64,000 nucleotides of DNA from Acidobacteriota bacterium (lineage in GTDB: Bacteria; Acidobacteriota; Blastocatellia; Chloracidobacteriales; JADJPF01). The stretch spans positions 62,001 to 126,000 of the forward strand of contig JACQZQ010000053.1 of the NCBI GenBank assembly GCA_016213785.1, written 5' to 3'. Positions 45,807 to 53,668 of the stretch are shown one piece after another. The notes beneath the pieces are model-generated. The model had not been told where the DNA came from, made no database searches, and saw only the letters and a program-made list of their open reading frames with translations. The number at the start of each line of letters is the position of its first letter. Position 1 is the stretch's first letter. The translations under genes were made by a program, and so were the position numbers.

Positions 45807-46289
45807 ATGGCAAATAAAGAACTAACACAAATGCTAAATACCCTACGCCGTTCACTCCCCCGTTCTTTACAATTAAATAAAAGTGCTAAAGAAGCAATGA
45901 CAATGAGCGATGAGCAAATATATGCATGTGCTGCTTTAGCTTGCCAGCTTGCAGAACAAGGTAATATGGCTGATGCAAATGAGCTTTTAACAGGGCTTTC
46001 TATAATAGACCCTGAAAATGCTTATATACATAGCTGTTTAGGCTCTTTCTATATGAGGCTTGATGAAAAAAACCTAGCCGCAGGAGAATTTCTTTTTGCT
46101 CTTTCCCTTAACCCCAATGATATTGCAGCTAATACTAATTTAGCAGAGCTTTATTTTGAGGTAGGAGAATTAAAAAAAGCAGAAAAATACTTAAAAGATG
46201 CTATCTCTCTTGACCCTAATGAGCAAAATGCTTTTGGTAATCGTGCTCGTACTCTAACCGAATTGCTTAAGAATTTAGAGAATAAATAG
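45807..46289 (+). CDS. TPR protein resembling SycD/LcrH-type secretion chaperones
   Basis: The 160-residue protein has a polar N-terminus, then MSDEQIYACAALACQLAEQG, the first TPR, and two more (YIHSCLGSFYMRLDEKNLAA, ANTNLAELYFEVGELKKAEK). Size, position of the three repeats and the opening helix resemble class II type III secretion chaperones (SycD/LcrH/CesD), but any three-TPR protein could look similar. I start at 45807, where AAAGGA lies 9 nt upstream; earlier in-frame starts would overlap the terminator. No type III secretion genes are in the window. Confidence 0.72.
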   Translation: MANKELTQMLNTLRRSLPRSLQLNKSAKEAMTMSDEQIYACAALACQLAEQGNMADANELLTGLSIIDPENAYIHSCLGSFYMRLDEKNLAAGEFLFALSLNPNDIAANTNLAELYFEVGELKKAEKYLKDAISLDPNEQNAFGNRARTLTELLKNLENK

Positions 46290-46659
46290 AGTTATTTAAC
46301 AGAAATTAAGGTGCAACAAAAATTTTACTTAAAATACTGTATTAACTCTTGAATTTTCAATGAGAACTCAGCAATAATAACAGCAAAAAAACAATAGATA
46401 ATAATAGATTGCTTGCCTTCAAAATCGGCAAACCAACCTGATACTGAGGCCGTGCATCTTAGCCCCTAACATAACATATACTGAGCAAGTCCTGTGAATA
46501 AGCATAGGCTATAAGCCTAGCGGCTTTCTAACAAATAGCTTGAACTGGCTAAAAGTTTTTAGGTTTAAGACTATATTTGGGAACCATTTACTAATTAAGA
46601 CGTTTTTTGGTTATCCCTAACATTAAAACAAAATTAACTATAAGTTAAGGTATTAAATA
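46290..46659. other. Spacer upstream of cdaA with a GC-elevated segment
   Basis: Within this 370-bp spacer, about 46411-46536 is close to 45% G+C, against roughly one third in the surroundings, and has no open frame. Short stems are visible: TTGCC/GGCAA around a 9-nt loop near 46414-46432, and TAGGCT-ATA-AGCCTA near 46505-46519. It could be a small RNA or the structured leader of cdaA. I found no match to tmRNA, SRP, RNase P or known riboswitch cores by eye. Confidence 0.45.
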
Positions 46660-47589
46660 ATGGATTTCTTCTCTACTATCAGTTTGCCTAACTCCCTCCA
46701 ACAACTTCACTGGCGTGATCTGTTGGATATACTGATAGTATTTATTCTAGTTTTTGAAATCCTTAAATTATTAAGAGGAACTCGTGCAGTACAGATATTA
46801 TATGGGATTTTGTTTTTTACTTTTCTCTATGTAATGTCAGGCTATTTTCAGTTACAAACAGTGCAAGTTGTAGTCCGTAATGCAGTGCTTTATTTAGGTA
46901 TTGCAATAATTGTTGTATTTCAAAGCGAAATACGAACCGCCTTAGCACATTTTGGAAAAAATTTCCGTTTGCCAATGCTTGGTTTTAGGACAAGTAAAGA
47001 AAATAAATCTAGTAGAGAATTTTATGATGAGATTGTTTTAGCAGCTACTTCTTTAGCTTCTGAAAAAATAGGCGCTTTAGTCATTATTGAGCGCAATGTA
47101 GGGCTTCAAGACCATATTAATCGCGGAGTCAAACTTGATGCAGTAGCGAGCTATGATCTACTAGTAACTATTTTTAACCCAAATACACCATTACATGACG
47201 GTGCAATAATAATTCGTAACTATAGACTTGCGGCGGCTAGTTGTTTTTTACCTCTTACGCTTAACCCTCGCCTAGCTAAAGACCTAGGTACACGTCATCG
47301 TGCAGCAATTGGTATTACTGAAGAAAATGACTCTATTGCTGTTGTAGTTTCAGAAGAAACAGGGGTTATTTCCTTTGTTGAACGAGGACAAATCATTCGT
47401 AATCTAGATAGTAGCCGGCTTCGAACTATGCTTATGCAGGCGTTAGAACCACAAAAATCAACTGGGCGTAATAGAGAAAATTCCTTAACTCCTGAGTTAA
47501 GTAAAAACCCTATAGATAAAAGCTTGGCTGCTGCCCCAACAAATAAACAAGCCGTATTTGATGCACATCCCTTTGTTACAAAAGACTAA
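46660..47589 (+). CDS. cdaA: Diadenylate cyclase
   Basis: CdaA makes cyclic di-AMP from two ATP. The 309-residue protein has three N-terminal membrane helices (about residues 20-90) and a DAC (DisA_N) domain (about 105-260) with the catalytic motifs LHDGAIIIRN (DGA) and GTRHRAAIG (RHR). The C-terminal 50 residues are a disordered tail. This is the one-gene-per-genome CdaA type that sits in the cytoplasmic membrane. It is followed by cdaR (YbbR), as in most bacteria, with 35 nt between; glmM is not adjacent. The signal usually controls potassium and osmolyte transport. Confidence 0.96.
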   Translation: MDFFSTISLPNSLQQLHWRDLLDILIVFILVFEILKLLRGTRAVQILYGILFFTFLYVMSGYFQLQTVQVVVRNAVLYLGIAIIVVFQSEIRTALAHFGKNFRLPMLGFRTSKENKSSREFYDEIVLAATSLASEKIGALVIIERNVGLQDHINRGVKLDAVASYDLLVTIFNPNTPLHDGAIIIRNYRLAAASCFLPLTLNPRLAKDLGTRHRAAIGITEENDSIAVVVSEETGVISFVERGQIIRNLDSSRLRTMLMQALEPQKSTGRNRENSLTPELSKNPIDKSLAAAPTNKQAVFDAHPFVTKD

Positions 47590-47624
47590 CAGTTTCTATT
47601 AAAATATTTGGAGGAAACTAGCTA

Positions 47625-48611
47625 GTGCAACTTTGGCACAAATTATCAGAAATCTTTAGCACAATAGTAAGTATACTAGCAAATTTGCTTAGACAATATT
47701 TTTATGAAGATAAAAGCCTTACGCTTATATCTTTAATAATTGCAATAGTGCTTTGGGGAGCAGTATCTAAGCAAGAAACTATATCTAATACCTTTTTAGG
47801 AGTACCTATAGATTATGTAGACCTTCCTCCAGGTCTAGAAATAGCTAATGATGATTTTGCTCGTGCTGCTGATATTCGTATAAAAGGCCCAAAAGATACT
47901 ATTGAAAGCCTGCGCTCTGATCTCTTAGCAGTTAAAATTAATCTTTCTACAACTAAGCCTGGAGAAAGAGTAATTACACTAACTAATAGTGATGTAATTA
48001 TCCCACCTAATGTTGAAATAGTTAGCCTTGAACCACAGAGAACAAGACTAACTATTGAGCCAATAATTGAGCGTCAAGTAAAAGTAATAGCTCGTTTTAC
48101 AGGTAAAATCCCTGAAGATTATGAATCTACCGCCGTTTCTGTTAATCCAAGTACAGTAACTATTAGAGGGCCTGAGACTCGAGTTAAAAATATTGATGAG
48201 GTTACAACTGAAACTATTTCTCTTTCAGAACACCGTATAAATTTTGTAGAACGCCCTAACCTAGATATCCGTGATGCTAAAGTTAATATTGTTGGTTCGC
48301 CTACAATCGAAGTTCGTATTGAAATAGGTCAAATTCGTATTGAAAGAGAACTAACAAATGTGCCTGTACATATTACACCTAGCGCAGAAAAAATCTCTAT
48401 TCACCCTCTTACAGTAACAGTGCTATTAGAAGGAAGAAAATCTTTTATTGAAAACCTATCGCCATCCGATGTATCAGCAACAGTAGAAGTAAAAGACTTA
48501 CCTGATCAGGCTATTGCAACACCAAAAATTAATCTACCTACTGGAGTAATTAACGCTATAACCGTCAAAAAAGTAGAGCCTGCTCAAATTTCTGTAAAAA
48601 AACAAAGGTAA
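47625..48611 (+). CDS. cdaR: YbbR-domain protein CdaR, regulator of CdaA
   Basis: The 328-residue protein starts with GTG after a GGAGGAAAC site. A transmembrane helix (SLTLISLIIAIVLWGAVSKQ, about residues 31-50) is followed by three to four YbbR domains, recognisable by repeated strands such as FLGVPIDYVDLPPGLEIAND, ARFTGKIPEDYES and VPVHITPSAEKISIHPLTVT. CdaR homologues bind CdaA through the membrane and modulate its activity. The outer location of the YbbR domains suggests sensing in the periplasm. It shares an operon with cdaA. Confidence 0.93.
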   Translation: MQLWHKLSEIFSTIVSILANLLRQYFYEDKSLTLISLIIAIVLWGAVSKQETISNTFLGVPIDYVDLPPGLEIANDDFARAADIRIKGPKDTIESLRSDLLAVKINLSTTKPGERVITLTNSDVIIPPNVEIVSLEPQRTRLTIEPIIERQVKVIARFTGKIPEDYESTAVSVNPSTVTIRGPETRVKNIDEVTTETISLSEHRINFVERPNLDIRDAKVNIVGSPTIEVRIEIGQIRIERELTNVPVHITPSAEKISIHPLTVTVLLEGRKSFIENLSPSDVSATVEVKDLPDQAIATPKINLPTGVINAITVKKVEPAQISVKKQR

Positions 48612-48638
48612 ACTTAAATCTATTAAAACTTACTGGAA

Positions 48639-48974
48639 TTAAAACAAAGTAGAAATCTTTGCAGCTAATATAAAATCATTTTCGCTTAATCCATTAATTG
48701 AATGTGTCCAAATATTTATGCTAACCCTTCCCCAAGAAAGATAAATATCTGGATGATGGTTTTCTTTTTCAGCTAAATCTCCTACTTTATTAGTAAAATC
48801 TAGAGCAGTTTGAAAATTAGGAAACTTAAAATCCTTTTTTAAGTGATGATCCTCAATAACTTGCCAAGAATCTCCAAGCTCGTCTAAGAGTTTTGTAATT
48901 TCTTCTTTACTTAAAGGAGAAATATCTTTTTGACAATTAATACAGGACTTTTCTAGTAGTTTAGGCTTAGACAT
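48639..48974 (-). CDS. phhB: Pterin-4-alpha-carbinolamine dehydratase
   Basis: The 111-residue protein dehydrates 4a-hydroxytetrahydropterin after aromatic amino acid hydroxylation, or supports other pterin chemistry. The family signature is ENHHPDIYLSWGRV, with the two catalytic histidines in HHP, followed by the helix and LTxH-like IWTHSINGLSENDF. Length is normal for the single-domain enzyme. I begin at 48974 where AGGAATAG precedes the ATG; the extra 12 residues upstream are doubtful. No aromatic hydroxylase is in the window. Confidence 0.94.
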   Translation of the reverse strand: MSKPKLLEKSCINCQKDISPLSKEEITKLLDELGDSWQVIEDHHLKKDFKFPNFQTALDFTNKVGDLAEKENHHPDIYLSWGRVSINIWTHSINGLSENDFILAAKISTLF

Positions 48975-49058
48975 AAGGCTATTCCTTTTATTCTCAACGT
49001 TTTTACCCACTTAAATGCAATTAATAGTAGCTTGTATTTAAGTATTAAGTTTTAATTT

Positions 49059-52000
49059 TTAATTTTGAGAACTTATTTGTTCATAAAGTTGGATGGCTAG
49101 TTGTCTTTCAGGATAAGCTAAATATTTCTCTTTAACAACATTATCAGAAATTTGTGTCGAAACTTTTTCAATTATTGCAAAAGTCTTTAATATAGCATCG
49201 TTTGCGGGACGCACTCGTTCAAGTGCTATTAAAGCACGGGCTTTAATTAACCAAGGAAGCCATTCATGTTCTAAACTACCCATAATTCTTGCTTGAGTAA
49301 TGGCTTGGTCTGCTTCACTAATTGCTTCACGAAACTTTCCTTCAGAAAAAAGTAACTCTGATAAAGTAGCACGAAATTCACATCTTGCTTCAAGTAAATC
49401 AACAGTTGACATTAAGGTCTCTGCTCTAGTCAAATAAGCACGAGATTGAGGAAATTTTTCTAGCTTAATATAAACTTTAGCTAGGTTTTGCAGCGTAGTT
49501 TGCTCAAAATATTGATTACCACTAGCTTCAACTAGCTTTAAGACTTTTAAGAAATACTTTTCTGCTTCTAAGTATTTGCCTGCACGAAAATAAAGCTCAC
49601 CTAAATTATCACAAACAATAGACTCAAAACGCCGATTGCCTAAGGTCTTAGCTAAACGAAGAGACTCTTTTTGAGGCTCTATAGCCTCTTCACATAAACC
49701 TTGTTGTAAATAGATTTGAGCAATTGTGTTATAACAAGAACATCTTGTTGCAGGATCATCGCTCTGCCTTGCAAGTGCTAAAGCCTTTTTAGCCACTAAA
49801 GCTGATTCATCAAAACGATTTAGTTTACATAAAATCCAAGCTTCACTAGAGAGTGCAAAACTTTCTAATTTTTGATTATCAGATGCTTGTGCAATATCAA
49901 CTGCTGCTCTTGCAGCATCTAAGGCTAGGCTATAATCCCCTCGTAGTTCATATAGAGTACTCATTTGGCGCAAAGTTTGCCCCTGTCCAAGTAAGTGATT
50001 AGCCTGACGATAAGCATCTAAAGCGCGTTTATAAAAGTCTATGGCTTCGACTCTAATCCCACTATTAGCACGAACAGTAGCTAGGACTAGGTAAATTTCT
50101 CCTAATAAATTTTTATCACTACAAAGTTGGGCTAGTTTTAAGGATTGTTGGAGTTGTGTTTCAGCAGCAAGGCCACGATTACGATTAACTAAACTTACCC
50201 CACAAAGCCAACGATATGTGGCTAAAAGTTTAATGTCCTCAAAATAATCAGTTAACTTAAATGATAATGTCTTATCAGACATAAGTACAAGTTCTAATTT
50301 ATTAAGCTTTTCATCACTAACCAGGCTTTTTTCAGCCCAAATTAGATATTTATGCAGGTCATTAATACGAAAATCTGCTGCTAGATTTTCAGCAGATTTT
50401 ACAGCTTGACGAAAGGCTAGCGACCATTCTGCGGCTTCATAATAATGGTAAGCTGTTGTAAAAAGTGTTTTATTTACTTGGTCTTTACTATTTGCAAGTA
50501 ATTCAGCGATTGCTCTATGAGTACGACGACGAAGCCGCTTATTTAATTTTTCATAAAGAACACGACGAATAGTAGCATTACTAAAACGATATTGCTCAAA
50601 TTCTATAATTTCAGTGACTAGTCCGTTTTCTATAGCACTTTGAAGTATTTCTTGTGTAGCTTCTTCATCTAGCTCAGCAATATTATAAAGAGTATTAACT
50701 TCAAAATCTTCGCCAATTATTGCGGCAATTTTTAATGTCTGTTGTGATTGAGGAGGTAGGGATTCTAATATTAAATCTATTAGGTCAACTAAAGTACTTG
50801 GCATTAAGTCCTTAAAGTCCTGACAAAGCCATTGTTTACCATCAAATTTAATTTTCCCTTCTGAAATTAGTAAATGTAAATGTTCAATAAGAAAATAAGG
50901 ATTGCCACCACTATCAGAAAATAGGGTATTAAATTGTGCTTCTGTAAAAAGAGGTTTATCAAAAATTGAACCTAATATTTCATAAACTTGTTGTCTGCTA
51001 AAAGGGTTTAGTACTAAGGTTTCATACTCTCTTTGGCGCATTTTTAACCATTGTCGAAAGCTCTCATCCTCGCCAACTAAACGAGTAGCAGCAATAATTA
51101 AAACTCTTTCATTAATAAGAGTTTGAGCTAGATAGTCAAAAAATTCTCTAGCGGTTTCATCAGCCCAATTTAAGTCATCTAAAGCCAGTAATACAGGCAT
51201 TCGACGAGACATTAATGCAAAAACTTGAGAAAGTAGGCTAAAGTAATAAGCTTTAGAGTCTTGATCAACAGCAAAGTTTTCAACAAGTTTGCCTGTTTGC
51301 CAAACCCTGCTTAATTGTTGGACTATAGTTTCAGCTTTATTGCCTAAGAGTTGATATAGTTTTTCAGGATCAGACTTTAAGCTGGAAAAGAAATTTTTTA
51401 AGTCACTTATTATTACATGAAAAGAACGTATTCCTGGAGTACGATAAAATCTTGCTTGAAAAACAAAGGCATTTGTCTGTTTAATTTTTTTAGAAAATTC
51501 TGTTAAAAGCTCTGTTTTTCCAATCCCTGCATTTGCTAGTAGAAATATTGGTCTTGCTTCTGCTCTAGAGGTTGCTTCCCAAAGACGCATTAAATGACTA
51601 AGTTCGCTAATTCTACCAATAAAAGTATTAAAATTTGCTACACCTACTTCACGCTCTTTTACTTGTACTTGGGCGGCTAAAGAAAGCTTATTAAGACTAA
51701 GATTTTCTGTTTTAGCTCTACTATTAACTTTCTTTTCTCTTGATTTTACTTCTAAGGCTGCTTGCTCTAGGTTATAACAAAACTCCATAGGCCCTTTAGG
51801 TCTATTTTGTGGGTTTTTATCTAACGCTTTAAGTATTACAGCCTCTATCTCTGGTGCAATCCCTTCCCATCTTTTTCTTAATGGAAGAGGGTTTTCTCTA
51901 ACATGTTTAATTAAGTATTCACCTGTAGTAGCAGCATCATAAGGCAATTTAGCTGTAAGCATTTGATAGCAAACAACAGCTAAGGAATAAACATCGGTTT

Positions 52001-52616
52001 GGGTATCTAGGTCTAGACCTTGGCATTGCTCAGGAGACATATATTCAGCAGTTCCAAGAACAATGCCCTCAGATGTTTTTACAGTTAACTCTGATGATTC
52101 AAAGAACTTAGCAATACCAAAATCAACAACCTTAACAATTTCTCCCTCATGGCGGCTTTGATGAAGAATTATATTAGGAGGCTTAATATCTCTATGTAGT
52201 AACCCTACCATATGAGCAGCATTTATTGCAGAGGCTACGGGTTTAATAATTTCTAGGACTCTATCAATAGGCATACGCCCCATACGAAACATTTCTTGTT
52301 CAAGCCCTGGCCCCTCTAAAAGCTCCATTACAATATAAACCGTTCCATCTTCAGTAAGCCCAAAATCATAAATAGTTACAACATTAGGATGTTTTACCTT
52401 TGCGGCGGCTGCGGCTTCGACCTGAAAACGCCTTAAAGCATCTTCATCGCTACGAGTTTGTAAAACTTTAATTGCAACACTGTCTCGTAAGTGTAAGCGC
52501 TCAGCTAAAAATACTGATGCCATACCACCATGACCAAGTGGTGAAATTAATCTATATTTTCTATCGATTATAGTTCCTAACCAGTTTTTAGTTCGGGGCC
52601 TGCTTGCATCACGCAT
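49059..52616 (-). CDS. Ser/Thr kinase fused to AAA-type ATPase and TPR domains (PknK-like)
   Basis: The 1185-residue protein begins with a kinase domain (LGHGGMASVF, K50, HRDIKPPN at 141-148, DFGIAK at 165-170, SPEQ). A linker leads to an ATPase module (about 330-620) with Walker A ANAGIGKT (361-368) and Walker B PVLLALDDLNW. The remaining 500 residues are TPR helices (LYELRGDYSLALDAARAAVD, CDNLGELYFRAGKYLEAEKY and others). This is the kinase-predicted-ATPase architecture of PknK and related large regulators; no LuxR-type DNA-binding domain is seen at the end. It is predicted to be cytoplasmic. Start is at the ATG at 52616; a TTG 12 nt upstream is also in frame. Confidence 0.93.
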   Translation of the reverse strand: MRDASRPRTKNWLGTIIDRKYRLISPLGHGGMASVFLAERLHLRDSVAIKVLQTRSDEDALRRFQVEAAAAAKVKHPNVVTIYDFGLTEDGTVYIVMELLEGPGLEQEMFRMGRMPIDRVLEIIKPVASAINAAHMVGLLHRDIKPPNIILHQSRHEGEIVKVVDFGIAKFFESSELTVKTSEGIVLGTAEYMSPEQCQGLDLDTQTDVYSLAVVCYQMLTAKLPYDAATTGEYLIKHVRENPLPLRKRWEGIAPEIEAVILKALDKNPQNRPKGPMEFCYNLEQAALEVKSREKKVNSRAKTENLSLNKLSLAAQVQVKEREVGVANFNTFIGRISELSHLMRLWEATSRAEARPIFLLANAGIGKTELLTEFSKKIKQTNAFVFQARFYRTPGIRSFHVIISDLKNFFSSLKSDPEKLYQLLGNKAETIVQQLSRVWQTGKLVENFAVDQDSKAYYFSLLSQVFALMSRRMPVLLALDDLNWADETAREFFDYLAQTLINERVLIIAATRLVGEDESFRQWLKMRQREYETLVLNPFSRQQVYEILGSIFDKPLFTEAQFNTLFSDSGGNPYFLIEHLHLLISEGKIKFDGKQWLCQDFKDLMPSTLVDLIDLILESLPPQSQQTLKIAAIIGEDFEVNTLYNIAELDEEATQEILQSAIENGLVTEIIEFEQYRFSNATIRRVLYEKLNKRLRRRTHRAIAELLANSKDQVNKTLFTTAYHYYEAAEWSLAFRQAVKSAENLAADFRINDLHKYLIWAEKSLVSDEKLNKLELVLMSDKTLSFKLTDYFEDIKLLATYRWLCGVSLVNRNRGLAAETQLQQSLKLAQLCSDKNLLGEIYLVLATVRANSGIRVEAIDFYKRALDAYRQANHLLGQGQTLRQMSTLYELRGDYSLALDAARAAVDIAQASDNQKLESFALSSEAWILCKLNRFDESALVAKKALALARQSDDPATRCSCYNTIAQIYLQQGLCEEAIEPQKESLRLAKTLGNRRFESIVCDNLGELYFRAGKYLEAEKYFLKVLKLVEASGNQYFEQTTLQNLAKVYIKLEKFPQSRAYLTRAETLMSTVDLLEARCEFRATLSELLFSEGKFREAISEADQAITQARIMGSLEHEWLPWLIKARALIALERVRPANDAILKTFAIIEKVSTQISDNVVKEKYLAYPERQLAIQLYEQISSQN

Positions 52617-52630
52617 CTTTAATACCAAAA

Positions 52631-52662
52631 AATTTATAAATTTTATAAATTTTATAAATTTT
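52631..52662. repeat. Short AT tandem repeat before a kinase gene
   Basis: ATAAATTTT recurs in a 10-bp rhythm three times (about 52636-52662) just upstream of the kinase-ATPase start. It lies between the HDOD gene and this one. No function is assigned. Confidence 0.6.
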
Positions 52663-52696
52663 TCTAAATTTGAGAGGAAAGTAAAAAATCTTAAGC

Positions 52697-53545
52697 TTAT
52701 TGAAAAACACTCTTAAATTTACCAATATTTTGATGAAAACTTAAAATAGCACCATCAATATCTTCACCGTTAAGCCCTAAAAAATAAAGGGATACATTGC
52801 TATCTTTATTAACTTTTTCTCCTTGTTCAAAAGAAGTTCCTTCTGAAACAGCTATTTGATTTGCAAGTGAAACTAAATGAACTAATATTTGGTTATCAGA
52901 TGTAGTTTCAGCATTATGATGATATTCTATTACATCACTAATAGATTCAGGAAGGTGCCAATGTCCAACTAACATGACTCCTACATGTTCATGTGAAAGA
53001 CCTAATTTAGTACGTTCTTGAGCAATAATATCAACCACTTCACCATAGATACTACCTAGTAATTCACCATATTCTTCGGGGCGATTAAGCATTATTATTT
53101 GTCGCCCAATATCGTGAATAAGACCAGCTAAAAGCACTTCTTCTAGGCGAGGGTATTTTATTTTTTTCGCTAATTCTAAGGCTATATAGGCAACAGCTAT
53201 TGCATGTTCCCAAGTAATTTTAGCTGAAAGCCCTGTAGTATGAGCGTGTGTTAAGTAAGTATCAGTACAAAAACGGTTTAATCCATAAGCTAGTACAGCA
53301 TAACGCATTCTAGGCAGTCCAAGCATATCTACTAAATCAGTTAGCGAGTTAAGTTTTGTCTCGCCAAACATTGCCTTATTAAGCATTTTTAGTAGCCCTT
53401 CTGTCATTACTTGGTTATTTTCAATTAACCCTATAATCTCATATTGATTAACTGCGCGACCAGAAAGACGTTCTAGCACTTCGCTTACATCTTCAGGTAA
53501 GAGGGGGAAAAGAGATATACGTTTAGAATTACGTTCTTCAGTCAA
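52697..53545 (-). CDS. HDOD domain protein
   Basis: The 282-residue protein is a single HDOD domain, a relative of HD phosphohydrolases found in bacterial signalling. Typical segments are FPLLPEDVSEVLERLSGR, NNQVMTEGLLKMLNKAMFGE, TDLVDMLGLPRMRYAVLAYG and AGLIHDIGRQIIMLNRPEEY, with the histidine-aspartate pair in IHDIG. Most HDOD proteins are regulatory rather than hydrolytic. It lies between the kinase-ATPase gene and the ParA/winged-helix locus, in the same direction as both. Confidence 0.92.
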   Translation of the reverse strand: MTEERNSKRISLFPLLPEDVSEVLERLSGRAVNQYEIIGLIENNQVMTEGLLKMLNKAMFGETKLNSLTDLVDMLGLPRMRYAVLAYGLNRFCTDTYLTHAHTTGLSAKITWEHAIAVAYIALELAKKIKYPRLEEVLLAGLIHDIGRQIIMLNRPEEYGELLGSIYGEVVDIIAQERTKLGLSHEHVGVMLVGHWHLPESISDVIEYHHNAETTSDNQILVHLVSLANQIAVSEGTSFEQGEKVNKDSNVSLYFLGLNGEDIDGAILSFHQNIGKFKSVFQ

Positions 53546-53668
53546 GAAAGTCTCCCGTAATTATTTTTATTTAGTATTATTATTTATTGATGAGTTTTAA
53601 GTGGTGTTATTTTATCGCGGGTATTAGTAGAATAGCAACAAAATTACGGGCTAAGGCTTAAAGCTTTA

